DNA of 64,000 bases from Ophiura sarsii (taxonomy: Eukaryota; Echinodermata; Ophiuroidea; Amphilepidida; Ophiuridae), in the NCBI GenBank assembly GCA_035610835.1, contig CM069457.1, positions 15,408,149-15,472,148 of the forward strand, given 5' to 3'. Under the pieces are notes generated by a model. That model saw nothing but the letters and a program-made list of their open reading frames with translations, was not told the DNA's origin and made no database searches. Both the position numbers and the translations under genes were made by a program. Position 1 is the stretch's first letter. Every line of letters begins with the position of its first letter. This document shows positions 53,159 to 63,889 of this stretch, one piece after another.

Positions 53159-53365
53159 TCAAACAAATCCGGACTCTGTTTGAACATTGTTACTACAATT
53201 TTGACACATCCAATTTTTAGCATTTAAAGACTTAAGTTGATTTGGTTTCATTTTTGTACATTTGTTGTGAATATAACCCTTGCATGATTTACAAAGCAAA
53301 TCCTTATGGCAATTTCTTACAATTTTTAAACATACAATACAGTTATCATCAATTTTGAGCGACAT
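53159..53365 (-). pseudogene. LINE 2 PHD-like finger, inverted copy
   Basis: An intact frame on the minus strand from ATG at 53365 contains all the Cys/His ligands of the finger. It points away from the rest of ORF2, so it cannot be part of a working protein. Confidence 0.7.
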
Positions 53366-53470
53366 AACACACACACATAAATACAACAACAAATATCAAA
53401 AATGAAAAGGAAAGGGAAATAAACACTGACAACAACAAAAATATACTGGTCGAACCACCCAAACTTAAGT

Positions 53471-53905
53471 GATATTGAAAATGATGTGAATGAACTTAAT
53501 GAATCACCTAGATTTAATATAACTGATGTTGATTTTAAGAAATATGATGATATGATTTTTAATCCCCTACGATTTGATTCCAACACATTAAGTAAGGGCT
53601 ACAATGATGTAACAAGTAATAATGATGGTACCCATAAGTGTTCTTATTTAATTCCAGAACAGTTCCGCTCAGGTAAAAATGATAGTTGTGGACAAATTAA
53701 CTTATTAAATGTTAATATCAGAAGCTTATCAAAAAATGTTGACTCACTAAAAGAATGTATGAAATCGTTAGACTGTGACGTTACAGTAATTGGAGTTTCT
53801 GAAACCCATTTAAAAGATAAACCAAATGATATTTACAATATTGATGGATACAACATTGAATATACTAACAGAGTTGGTCGGGAAAAAGGTGGTGTCTGTA
53901 TGTAA
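53471..53905 (+). pseudogene. LINE 2 endonuclease, N-terminal part
   Basis: The frame resumes DIENDVNELNE and continues INLLNVNIRSLSKNVDSL, VIGVSETHLKD (metal-binding Glu) and NRVGREKGGVCM. The next expected residues (YISDKIKYKLR) appear only at 54722, so an insertion splits the domain. Confidence 0.8.
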
Positions 53906-54715
53906 TTTATATATAACCGGGCTTTGTAGGGTGAATTAGCTCAGAGACGGCAAGAGACGAGAGGTATACAAATGTGTTAGAGATCCGTCATTACTTAAAA
54001 GCTGTTTCTTTATTTCTACTGATTACAAGTTGATGCGTCCCAACTCAGAGTACAATGTATAATTGAGATTTGTCGCTATCTTCGAGTGGAGTTTAACTCG
54101 ATGCTTCTCTCTTAACTTTCAAAGCTGAACTCACTTAGTTACTCTCAATACAACTTTTATCTCACTTCCAAGTCACCTACGCTCATGTTAATTAACCAAT
54201 CACAATACAATATTCACAAGAACATAAGGTTATTAACCCCAAACGCCCACATTAAAACTATTGTCCTCTATATACATTTTCTTAATAAACATCATATCTT
54301 TGATTAATAAGCCAAGGAGATGACTGACGTCAAACTATTTAACCCTAATACCATAAAGAGGATTTTACTAGAAACATAACAATTGGGATCTGCGCCCTTG
54401 ATTAGTAATGTGGTTCACCGACCTCTAGTAGTGACTTGATGCTACAAAACTATGTGATCTATTGTCCACTGTATCCATCCCACCTTTAGCTATAGGGAAC
54501 GTACTTTTGATAAACATCTAATATTATTAATGGAATGATTCAAAATACATAATGCAATTGTTAACAAAAACAATGACATAATTAATTAACTCATCTCTAG
54601 TCACCATACATGCAACTTCATCACATATATATACAATTAAACATAAGGTAATCTTCATTCTTAACAGGGAAAACTTTGAAACCAAGATCGTAATAAAAGT
54701 TATGTCATCCCCTCG
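53906..54715. mobile_element. Insertion of about 800 bp in LINE 2 endonuclease
   Basis: The sequence is unrelated to the LINE and divides the codons for GGVCM and YISDK. It starts near TGTAATTTATATATAACCGG. An internal AACATAACAATTGGGATC resembles an LTR end followed by a non-coding leader, so a solo or partial LTR is possible. I see no convincing target duplication. Confidence 0.45.
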
Positions 54716-54721
54716 GTGACA

Positions 54722-55126
54722 TATATATCTGATAAAATCAAATATAAGCTGCGAACAGATTTGTGTCAAGCTAACAAAAGCTTTGAATCATGCTTCATTG
54801 AAATTGAATGTATAAACAAGAATGTTGTTGTTGGTATTATATACAGATCTCACACTCCCATTGATTATTTTATCAAAGAAGTTGAATTCATTTACAGAAA
54901 TCTTAGCTCAGGAAATAATTTGTTCTATGTTATGGGTGATTTTAATATTGATTTGTTGAAAGCTGATACAGATAGGCCCACTCATGATTATCTCGAGTTC
55001 ATTTATTCTCATTCAATGTTGCCCACCATTTACAAACCAACACGGATTACTGCTACCTCAGCTACGTGTATTGATAACATACTTACAAATAATCAAGATG
55101 TTATTCAAACTTCTATTAGTTACTGA
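54722..55126 (+). pseudogene. LINE 2 endonuclease, C-terminal part
   Basis: YISDKIKYKLRTD, VVVGIIYRSHTPID, LFYVMGDFNIDLLKAD (catalytic Asp/Asn) and SATCIDNILTNN complete the endonuclease started before the insertion. A frameshift near 55125 moves the following DISDHFTTI (catalytic Asp-His) to the next frame. Confidence 0.8.
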
Positions 55127-57367
55127 CATCAGTGATCATTTTACAACCATTTTATCAACCAATCTAGATATTGTAAATCCGAAAAAGTGTAACAAAAAGT
55201 TTGTTTATAAAAGGAATCATAGTAATGGCAATGTAAGTTATCTAAAACAAAGGTTATCAAACGTTAAATGGAATGAAATTCTTGACAATAATGATGTTAA
55301 TGATGATTATGATAAACTTGTTGATACTTTTTATACAATATATGATGAATGTGTACCGCTCAAAAAATGTACTTTCACGAGAAAAAAAGATCCTATATCA
55401 CCATGGATTACCAAAGGTCTGCTTAAAAGAATCAATAAGAAAAATAAGTTGTATAGACAATACCTCAAGGTTTCATCTGATGGTAATTTACAAAAGTTCA
55501 AAACCTATAAAAACAAGTTGAATATGCTTTTACGAAAATCTAAACGGATGCATTTCTTTACGAAATTTGAAAAATCTAAAAATGACATGAAACAAACGTG
55601 GAAAGACATAAATGGTATTATTGGTAAAGGTAGAAAACAGACATCACAGTGTAAATTTAAAGACGTCAGTGGTAACATCGTTACTAATTCTCAGGATATC
55701 TCTAACCATTTTAATGACTTCTTTGTTGACGTAGGCCCTAAATTAGCATCAGATATTCAAAACACAGGCAAAAACTATCACGAATATCTTCATGACATGA
55801 ATTCTAGTTGTATGTATATGAAACCAATTGTTGATATAGATATTATAAAGATAATTGACAAATTTAACCCAAATAAAAGTGCTGGTAACGACAATATTGG
55901 AAATTTCATTATTAAAAAAGTGAGCAATGAAATTGCTCGGCCACTTACAAGTATTTTTAATTTATCATTGTTAACAGGTATAGTTCCAGATAAATTTAAA
56001 ACAGCAAAAGTAATTCCAATTTACAAAAAGGCTGATCATGTAATGTTTTCAAACTATCGTCCAATTTCGCTTTTACCATGTTTCTCCAAAATTCTCGAGA
56101 GACTTGTATTTAACAGATGCGTTGACTTCATAAATACTCACGAAATCCTTAATGAAAAATAATTTGGTTTTCGCTCCAAACATTCAACCTACATGGCTAT
56201 TGCTCAACTGGTAGATAAAATCAACACTGCCGTCGAAAATAATGAAATTACAATAGGAATATTCTTAGATTTATCAAAAGCATTTGATACTATTGATCAT
56301 AAAATACTTCTTCATAAATTGGAACATTATGGATTTCGTGGTGTAGTACATGAATGGTTTGAGAGCTACTTAAGCAATAGAACTCAAAGTGTTTTTTATG
56401 ATAACTGTAATTCTGACTTTAAAAAATTTGTATGTGGTGTTCCACAGGGATCCATATTGGGCCCTTTGCTGTTCATATTGTATGTTAATAATATAACATA
56501 TACTTCAAATGTACTTGATTTCATATTGTTTGCTGATGACACTACTATTCTTTACTCACACAAGGACATCAATAGCAAAATAAATGTAATAAATGAAGAT
56601 TTGAATGAAGTAAGCAATTGGTTTAAAGCCAACAAATTATCAGTTAATGCTAGCAAAACGAATTATATTATTTTAGGTACACCTCATATGACATCAACCA
56701 AAATACGAGAAGATTTTAATGTTACTTTAGATAATATTACACTAGAAAGAGTAAAATGTACTAAGTTTTTAGGCGTATTAATTGACGAATGTCTTACATG
56801 GAAAAACCACATTGATTGCATATCGAAAACAGTTTCAAGAAATATTGGTGTCATGAACAAACTTAAGCATTCTATTCCAGCACGTATATTACACTCGTTA
56901 TATTGTACTTTAATTTTACCTTATCTCAGCTATGGAATACTTATATGGGGCAACACTTGTAAATCATATCTAGACAAACTTGTTAAACTGCAAAAATGGG
57001 CAATTAGAACCATCTCTAATAGTCACTATAGGAGTCACAGAGCACCTTTATTTGCTAAGTATAATTTTCTTACAATAACTGATATGAACACAATGGAACT
57101 TGGGTATTCATGTTTAAACATTCCACAAATGATTTACCCAGAGTTTTTAAAACCTTCTTTTCAAAGCGTTCAGATGTTCACAACTACCCAACAAGACATG
57201 GCAATGATTTTAACATGACAAATAACAAAAAGACTTTCCCCGACCGTGCTATTCGAACCAATGGTCCAATTCTCTGGAATTCACTTCCCAAAAGCATGAA
57301 ACAATCCAAATCGTTAAAGCATTTCCGAACCCAGTTAAAGCAAAACCTTATCCAAAATTACGAGTAA
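55127..57367 (+). pseudogene. LINE 2 reverse transcriptase and C-terminus
   Basis: From DISDHFTTI the frame runs through KKDPISPWITKGLL, NKSAGNDNIGNFII, KVIPIYKKADHVMFSNYRPI and NEK to a TAA at 56160-56162 where family members have Gln. It continues [28 protein letters not shown] (motif A), [20 protein letters not shown] (motif B), [14 protein letters not shown] (motif C), [15 protein letters not shown] and [15 protein letters not shown] frameshift near 57110 precedes the last block, GPILWNSLP, ending at 57367. All catalytic residues remain; the element is dead because of the stop and shifts. Confidence 0.85.
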
Positions 57368-57615
57368 TCTCTTGTATTTGAGCCCGTCCTTGTTCTGTCT
57401 TGTATATGGTGTTGTGGGATTCTTATTGTTTATTCACAGATAGTCGTAGGATACAATGTTTGTTTATGTATTACTTGTTTTAAGGGGTAGACCATAAACG
57501 GGCCTCATTGGCTTTCCAGTCTTCTCCTCCATATTGTTTTTTTTGATATATGTGATTGTGATTTGATGTATTTTTTATATGGAAATAAAAAGATTGAGAT
57601 TGAGATTGAGATAGC

Positions 57616-58065
57616 AATCGGGTATGTAGTTTTCGAGATATGACCGATTGTACTTATATGAATTATTCAAAAAACGGTGTTTCCTATACTTTTATACACA
57701 AAAACGCTCACCCAGTGATATATAAGGCATTTTTAAAACAATTATAAATAAATAGTTTAAAACAATTATGTTGCATTAACTTTGAGCTAAAATGTGTTTC
57801 AGGATTTATGTAAAACAATAATTGGGTTCGAAATTTTGTAACAATGAATTTCTTATGTATTTTATTGTTTTTCACCCTCTTATATATAAGGAAATTAATT
57901 AAATAATTAATAAAAAGAGAACGCATCACTCGATTTTTATGATTCTTTCATTAAAAGTTATGATAATTCAATCTCCAACTGAAAATAGCAAAAGAAAATT
58001 AATTAAATGTCTGACCGATATGCAAAAGCGCCCTCATGTGTTTCAAAACTTTAACGGCCTATACA
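57616..58065. other. No recognised gene
   Basis: AT-rich flank of LINE 2 with nothing I can name. Confidence 0.35.
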
Positions 58066-58455
58066 CTCTTAGAAAAAATGGTTCGTTTAAGAACCCTTTT
58101 TTGTCCCGCGGGGAGCACCTTTTGGCCTAAAAGGTTCTAAAAAGAACCTTAGAATGGTTCTTTGAAGAACTTTCAAATTTTAAATAAGACATAAAGGTAT
58201 ATTTACTTTTTTGTTTTTATGTAATATGCAAATTCAAGAGAAATGTAAACAAATTTAGTCCTTTTCAACTGTTAAAAATCATTTCTTCTTGGCTAAAAAC
58301 ATTTTTTACCGTTTTACCAAGAACCATTGAGGGTTCTCCATAATTTTTTCCCAAAAGGTTCTTGAAGCTTGAGGAACCATTTTCTTGGCTAAAGAACCCT
58401 TTTAGAACCTTTTTTGGTTCTAAAAGGAACCCAATGAAATTTCTATAGGTATATA
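58066..58455. mobile_element. Palindromic MITE built of AAAGAACC motifs
   Basis: Many AAGAACC and GGTTCTT motifs occur in both orientations (for example AAAAAATGGTTCGTTTAAGA and TTTTGGTTCTAAAAGGAACC), so the whole can fold back. The family is widespread in animal genomes, to my knowledge. Boundaries are approximate. Confidence 0.55.
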
Positions 58456-58459
58456 GGTA

Positions 58460-58565
58460 TAAACAGCCATTGAAATTGTTGTTTTGTTGCAAAAGGGCCT
58501 GTATCCAGAATTATATCGGGATACAGGCCCTTTTGCAACAAAACAACAACTTCAATGGCTGTTTA
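58460..58565. repeat. 106-bp near-perfect palindrome
   Basis: TAAACAGCCATTGAAATTGT...TTGCAAAAGGGCCTGTATCC is mirrored after a loop of about 12 bp. One internal change per arm is all I see. Confidence 0.95.
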
Positions 58566-58723
58566 CAATGAGATGTAGGTATTTTTGAAAAAAATGACTT
58601 TATTTCCTTGAAACATATGATTGTGACCTATACATTTCAATATCAAACTTATTTATTTTCAATGATTAAAATAAATGATTTTTTGTGTGTGGTATTTTTT
58701 CTTTATGTACAAACAGATGGAGT

Positions 58724-58945
58724 TTTGTTGCAAAAGGGCCTACATCCAAATTTTCAAAAAATGTAAACATGATTTAAAAAAAAATTAAAACTAGCACATT
58801 TAAAATTTATATCAATTTCAATTAGTATGTAGTGTACCTCTTTCATAATCCATTCAGTTTTTCAATTGCTCAACTTGAATATTTAGAAACAGTTTTTTGA
58901 CTTTTTCTCAATAAGAGCCAAAGTGGATGTAGGCCCTTTTGCAAA
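58724..58945. mobile_element. Inverted-ended unit related to the 106-bp palindrome
   Basis: TTTTGTTGCAAAAGGGCCTA and TAGGCCCTTTTGCAAAA bound about 220 bp and share GCAAAAGGGCC with the preceding palindrome. Confidence 0.6.
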
Positions 58946-58971
58946 ATACCTCTTCATATCTCAAAACAGCG

Positions 58972-59345
58972 AAAGCGCGTATCTGGAAAACGGGAACGGT
59001 CATAACTCAAAAACGCAATGTATGATTGTAATGAAAATTTGCACCGATGTTAAGAAGAGCAATGCTAACAAAGTCATGAAGAGGTTTTTTTAATTTCCTT
59101 TTAAATTTTGAATTACGGTGTAAAATACCCTGATTGGCTGCGGCCTGGTTACCATGGCAACCAATCAAAAAATGTGGAGACATGCTTTTGTGCGTATTGT
59201 TCTAATGCATCTATCCCTCAAATATGACCCCAGTGGATTATTTGGTTTTTGAGTTATGACTGTTCCCGTGTTTAGCCAATCAGAGCCCTTGCTCGGACCA
59301 TGGCAACCAGAGCAGAACCGAAAGCGTTTTTCAAAACTAGACATC
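58972..59345. repeat. Imperfect foldback region
   Basis: CGGGAACGGTCATAACTCAA is mirrored by TTTGAGTTATGACTGTTCCCG. Inside, GTTACCATGGCAACCAATCA and CCATGGCAACCAGAGC give a second partial symmetry. Confidence 0.6.
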
Positions 59346-60270
59346 AAGGGCTACAATATGATATACAACACTTATCGGCTGTTATTCGGGAAAGTTGGGT
59401 AAAATGGTTTTCTAACATAGGCCAAATCTGACTCAACCCCCCCCCCCCCCTCCCCCCCTTAATGTTGAGTTTTATTTTAAGACCGCGCTCTTTTGTGAAA
59501 GCGTAAATTTAATCGGTTTAGAGACCACTATAATTAACTCTTAAAGTATCTGGGGTGATTGCATAACTTAACTCAGAACTATGGGTAAAAATACGACGCT
59601 TGAATTTTCAACTCACATAAAGGGGTCGTGAAATGAGAAGTCCCAAAATTGGGTCAATCAGTGATACTCCAACATTTAAAAAAAAACCAGGTCATATCAT
59701 ATGAAAATTTCAGGTTTGACTCATGGGGTATTACTGGGTTAATTACTATGTAGAAGGTCGATAAATGTGTAGGCTATGTGTTGCTTCAAGATAAATGAGA
59801 CAAATCAATGCACGCGCGCTGACTGTTGATGTTTGAATAATGGCGCGACCCGGCAGGGGTAGTGCTGTCGTTAGCATATCAACATTTGCGCAAGTTCATT
59901 GATTTAAAAAAAAAAAATCGAGAAGCAAAACATACGCATATATTGACCTAATTCATACACGACATTATACAAATACAAATTTACAATTTGAGCATAGTTT
60001 TGATCTATGTAAAACGAATGAAAACATGTTAAAAAGTTTGCAAACACCCGCAGTGAAAATCGGCAAAACCCGCGATTCCTGAACACGAGTCAAAACTAAG
60101 CACGTGGTGCGCGAATTGAACGGCGGACACGCTGAGTGCATTAGACACTTTCAATGCACTCCGCATACTTTAGTTTCTTGCTTTCTGATCGGTTCGACAC
60201 TATAAGAGTGTATGAATTCGGGTCAAATTATGGGTCATCCAATGCTATGCAATATACTTCTTCTGGACTT
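59346..60270. other. No recognised gene
   Basis: It contains C14 and C-rich sequence at 59437-59458. No coding region or repeat is supported. Confidence 0.4.
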
Positions 60271-60300
60271 TTTGGGGGTGGGGTGGGGAGGGGAGGGGTG
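60271..60300 (+). repeat. G-quadruplex candidate
   Basis: Six runs of four or more G separated by single T or A bases (GGGGGTGGGGTGGGGAGGGG and on). Confidence 0.8.
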
Positions 60301-60334
60301 GAGAGAATGAGTCAGGCGGCTTACGTCTATAGTG

Positions 60335-60738
60335 TACGTTTACGTCATTCAGACATTGCATTGGTTGCCAGTTCAACAAAGGATTGTGTATAAAGTTGTT
60401 TTGTACATATTTAAGGCTTTAAACAACTTGGCTCCTCCCTATTTGGCTGAGCAGTTTTCTGTGTATGTCCCTGCTCGCTCCCTACGATCTGCGATGGACA
60501 CTAACTAACCGGTTGGTTGTTCCCAGATCCAACCTTACTATCGGTGATCGCAGTTTTAAGGTTACTGCTGCAAAGGCCTGGAACTCCCTGCCAATACACC
60601 TCAGAACTGCTCAGTCAATGGAGACTTTTAAAAGTAATCTTAAGACTTATTTATTTTAAATTGTTATTTTCTTGTTAACGCTATGGTACATATGTAAATA
60701 GCGTCCTAAATACCCGTTTGTTGTTGTTGTTGTTGTTA
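60335..60738 (+). pseudogene. 3' end of a CR1/jockey-like LINE, copy 2
   Basis: The frame reads HWLPVQQRIVYKVVLYIFKA, LNNLAPPYLAEQF and SLRSAMDTN, stops after a 4-bp duplication (CTAACTAA), then continues RLVVPRSNLTIGDRSFKVTA, AKAWNSLPIHLRTAQSMETF to TAA at 60657-60659. LHWLPVxxRIxYK and WNSLPxxLR are the standard C-terminal blocks. The 3' UTR and (TTG)n tail equal those at 7160-7235. Confidence 0.8.
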
Positions 60739-60909
60739 GCAACGAGCGCCAAGTACATGTTCGAAATGGCATTGGATGAAGTGGCCATTGGACCAAGTGG
60801 GACTATAGACGAAATGGCTATTGACCAACTGGCTATTGGATTAACTGGGATTGGAAGAAATGGGTATGGACGAACGGCTAAGTACGAACTGGCAACGAAG
60901 TGGCAATAG
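60739..60909 (+). repeat. Degenerate tandem repeat with open frame
   Basis: Variants of GAAATGGCTATTGACCAACT recur about eight times, leaving a low-complexity open frame that I do not take as a gene. Confidence 0.7.
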
Positions 60910-61004
60910 TGCATAGCATAGGCCTATTGCATTCCGGGTACGCGTGCAATATTTTCTAACATCTCAACAATTTGATCGGGGCTTCTACAGATGCATTACA
61001 TTTA

Positions 61005-61265
61005 TAGCGACCGTACAATGGCGCATATTACTAACTTGGGACATAGGTGGTTTGGATTTGCGATCAAAATTATCATTGAAAGAATGCTTCAACTTAACTC
61101 ATTATCAAGGGTATTCATTTGGTAGAGTTATTAGTTTAAGAATTTGCAGATAACAAAGTATACCATTTCTTATTTTATCTAAAGACACTCGTCTACTAAC
61201 TTGTAGGACCCGAACGCCGTTATAATTGCGAATTCAAAGATACTCACTGGCTACAGAAAACTACG
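61005..61265 (+). repeat. Repeat shared with 45878-46130
   Basis: Same order of blocks as in the left arm of the large palindrome, with point changes. Confidence 0.75.
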
Positions 61266-61315
61266 TTTGGAGTGTATCTTGAGTTTGGTAAATCCTATAT
61301 TCATGATCTAAAATT

Positions 61316-61555
61316 CCACCCACCGGCTCCACCCTTGACTCACTCGACGTTTAGATTGATAACTTCACTGTTGCTAGACATGTGGCTTTAATCCTTTTTT
61401 TTTATTCGGTAGCTGGATAAATTGTCTTAATAATATGATACCAAAAATGTTATGATTTTTTGACAACTTCTATTTAAAATAGAGACACGTATCACGATTT
61501 TAAGGATTTTTGAAACGGCTCCACCTTATTTGATATACCTATTAGTGACCTGTGA
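61316..61555 (+). mobile_element. Element Y, partial copy 3
   Basis: CACCGGCTCCACCCTTGACT, GATAACTTCACTGTTGCTAG and TATTAGTGACCTGTGAC match the right 240 bp of element Y; the left part is missing. Confidence 0.75.
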
Positions 61556-62036
61556 CTAGCTCTACCAATAATGGGCTTAATTGATCCAATTTTATACCAA
61601 AAATGTACCTTCAAAATACTACGTACCTGGTAGTCAAAAGAAAATTCGCGCGCTACACGCGCGGGCGTTTTCAGGAACAATTTATCAAGTCGAATGGTGC
61701 CAGTTCATACGGGGAAATTCAAAACCTGCCCAGCCCTCGACCCCCACCAGTAGCCCATAAGCGAGCCTCTGGATCTCGCTTCGCAACAATGTTCCGCTAT
61801 TTTTACGGCTTGATGGCACAATATTAACGAAAAATTTAAACTTCACATACTCCAGAAAGAAATTGGGTTTGTTTGTCTCTTAAAGCGGTCTGTATTGTTC
61901 ATTGTCAAACAAATGTGTGTAGACCTAATATCCATTTATTGAACAACTTTCCCTAAAACGGCAGAGAACATACAGCTTTAAAGGGTGCTGCCCCTTAACC
62001 CCTGCAGGTGCGGATATAGGGTGAGGCCCCTCCACC
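61556..62036. other. No recognised gene
   Basis: Nothing recognisable. Open frames on the minus strand across 61978-62240 are low-complexity Pro/Phe/Ser products of the following purine-rich run. Confidence 0.35.
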
Positions 62037-62180
62037 AAAAAAAAAAAAAAAAAATAGGAAAAGGAAAAAGGAAAAAAAGGGAAAGAGACAGAGGAAGAAG
62101 AGGGGACAAACAAAAAAACAAAAGAAAAGTGTGGGGGAGGGGGGGGGGGGGGGGGGGGGGAGTACGACAAGGTGGGAGGG
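62037..62180 (+). repeat. Purine-only tract ending in poly-G
   Basis: A17, then GGAAAAAGGAAAAAAAGGGA-type sequence, then G22 at 62139-62160. Such long purine runs can form triplex or slipped structures. Confidence 0.85.
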
Positions 62181-62269
62181 GAGGCATGCGAGGGACATAA
62201 GAACGTTTGGAGTTTATTTGAAGTTGGTCGGGATACATCGCGTACGTACGTTGGCGAGAAATCTGATAT

Positions 62270-62860
62270 TTTGATGGTAACTATATTAGTATAACTTCTT
62301 TCTGGCATAGGTCTATATAAAAAAGCCAATATTGATCGGAAATAAAGTGATTGCTTTTCAATAAAATATTGCTCAAAAGTACATACCAAATCGCACCAAA
62401 TGGGTTCGAAAATTGAAAAAATAAAATCCAATTCAGACTCCCCCGTGTTCGAGCTTTTAAGCAATCTATACTTAAATTAAGAATATATAAGTATATGCTC
62501 AACTTCTTTCGTGCATTGATAAAAAAAACAAAATATTTATTGGAATGAAGAGGTGGCTTTTCGATAAAATTTTGGTCAAAAGTATACACCAGATCGCACC
62601 AAATGAGTTCGAAAATTGAAGGAAAAAATCAAATTCTGAGGGGGGGGGGCACATCACCCTCAGAACTTTTAAACCATCTATACTTAAATCAAGAATATAT
62701 CAGTATAATATGCTCAACTTCTTTCGTGCATTGATAAAAAACAAAATTATTGGAAATGAAGACATGGAAGAGGTGGCTTTTCGATAACATTTTGGTCTAA
62801 AGTATACACCAGATCGCACCAAATGAGTTCGAAAATTGAAGGAAAAAAAACTTCAGAGGG
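62270..62860. repeat. Three tandem copies of a 200-220 bp unit
   Basis: CTTCTTTCGTGCATTGATAA, GAGGTGGCTTTTCGATAA and CAAATGAGTTCGAAAATTGA recur at about 210-bp spacing (landmark GTTCGAAAATTGAA near 62403, 62605 and 62826). Confidence 0.85.
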
Positions 62861-63070
62861 GGGAACATCCCCTATCAGACATCCCCCTGTCCGAGCATAG
62901 CTCGGAGGACGGTGCTGCGCACCGCTTAGATGGTACCATCACAAATTCATTTTTTGGGCCCCCAAATTTGGCTGGATCCGCGCCTGAACCCTTGCTAGGG
63001 CTTTGCCCCTGGACCACACGCAGATTTCATGCCCCCGCTTCTGGCTACGCCCATGAAAACCCTCATGGCC
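62861..63070. mobile_element. hAT-MITE-like remnant
   Basis: ATCCCCTATCAGACATCCCC and CTGTCCGAGC resemble 31088-31130 inside the hAT MITE, and CTTCTGGCTACGCCCATG resembles its right end. The termini are degraded. Confidence 0.45.
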
Positions 63071-63649
63071 GACGATATCCTTTTAGTTTTTGCTTAGTTT
63101 ATAGTTTTTTACGAAATGGGAATGAATTTTTGATCGGAAGTAGTCCCCGTTACGATGTTGCTAAGCTTATGCCACAGGCGCATGACTTGGCGTCATTTTG
63201 CGTGATGTGAGACGGATGGACCATGTCAATTATAAAGTTTAGTGGGCGCTTTTTGGCTCCTTTCACAAATCACCATTTATAGCAACACTGCTCACTTGAA
63301 CCGAACGTATAAAGTTTGAACCGAATGTAAAAGGATAGTCATAGGCAATAATATACAGGGTGGTTCAATAAAACGTTGACAGTTTTTTGAAGCCATTTTT
63401 TTAAAAATTCTGTAGATTTAAAAAAATTTTTTTTCAATATTCATCAACTATATGATTTTGACCATCTATGCTGAAAATATCGTTACAAATAACCTTACGG
63501 TTGCAAAATAACAGCTATTTGAACAAAGTCTGTCCCATTTCACTCTGTCCACGGGTACTGATTTCGCGAAAAATAACGAATATGTAATTGGTATGAAAGC
63601 GCAAAATCGAAATCATCCCTTTCGGACTACTAGTATGTAATGTTTAAAA
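63071..63649. other. No recognised gene
   Basis: ACAGGGTGGTTCAATAAAAC at 63355 resembles the start of mariner-type MITEs, but I find no partner end. Confidence 0.35.
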
Positions 63650-63867
63650 ATAATCTTTCTCTTAATAAAGTATCTCCTTGACAAATCAGATTTTTATGGA
63701 GCTAATCTCAAATTTAAGGCACGGTCCAATACTCTTCCAATTAACGGTAGAATCCATTCTTGGTCAGAAAACATGACCGAAATCTGCTCTCTTTGTGACG
63801 ATGGTATTGAGGATTTACGTCACCTCCTATTTTCATGTAAGGCTCTCAACAAGCCGATGAGATGTTG
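63650..63867 (+). pseudogene. LINE ORF2 C-terminal zinc-knuckle region
   Basis: The frame reads IIFLLIKYLLDKSDFYGANL, KFKARSNTLPINGRIHSWSE and ICSLCDDGIEDLRHLLFSC, ending TGA at 63868. RxRTxTLPxxxRxxxW followed by C-x2-C-x8-H-x4-C is the zinc-binding region found after the reverse transcriptase in several LINE groups. It is a short fragment of a different family from LINE 1 and LINE 2. Confidence 0.7.
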
Positions 63868-63889
63868 ACCATGCCCAGATAACACATAT

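Larger units (their letters stand above)
52873..53470. repeat. Inverted duplication of the LINE 2 ORF2 start
   Basis: Arms 52873-53163 and 53179-53470 are reverse complements with very few differences, separated by about 15 bp. Both contain the zinc-finger start. The left arm has lost one T (near 53116), causing a stop, while the right arm keeps the frame open on the minus strand. Confidence 0.9.
52119..57615 (+). mobile_element. CR1-like LINE 2 with ORF1 and ORF2
   Basis: Plus-strand element with an L1-like ORF1 (52137-52628), an interval, then ORF2 from about 52978 to 57367 and a 3' UTR ending in GAAATAAAAAGATTGAGATT and further ATTGAG units (57590-57612). ORF2 is broken by an inverted duplication at its start, an 800-bp insertion in the endonuclease, one stop and at least two frameshifts. 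It is the same family as LINE 1 on the opposite strand. Confidence 0.8.

Noticed and set aside
61925..62464. 179-codon minus frame
   Set aside because: It contains a poly-Pro/Phe stretch from the purine-poly-G tract and ends in tandem repeats; not a credible gene.
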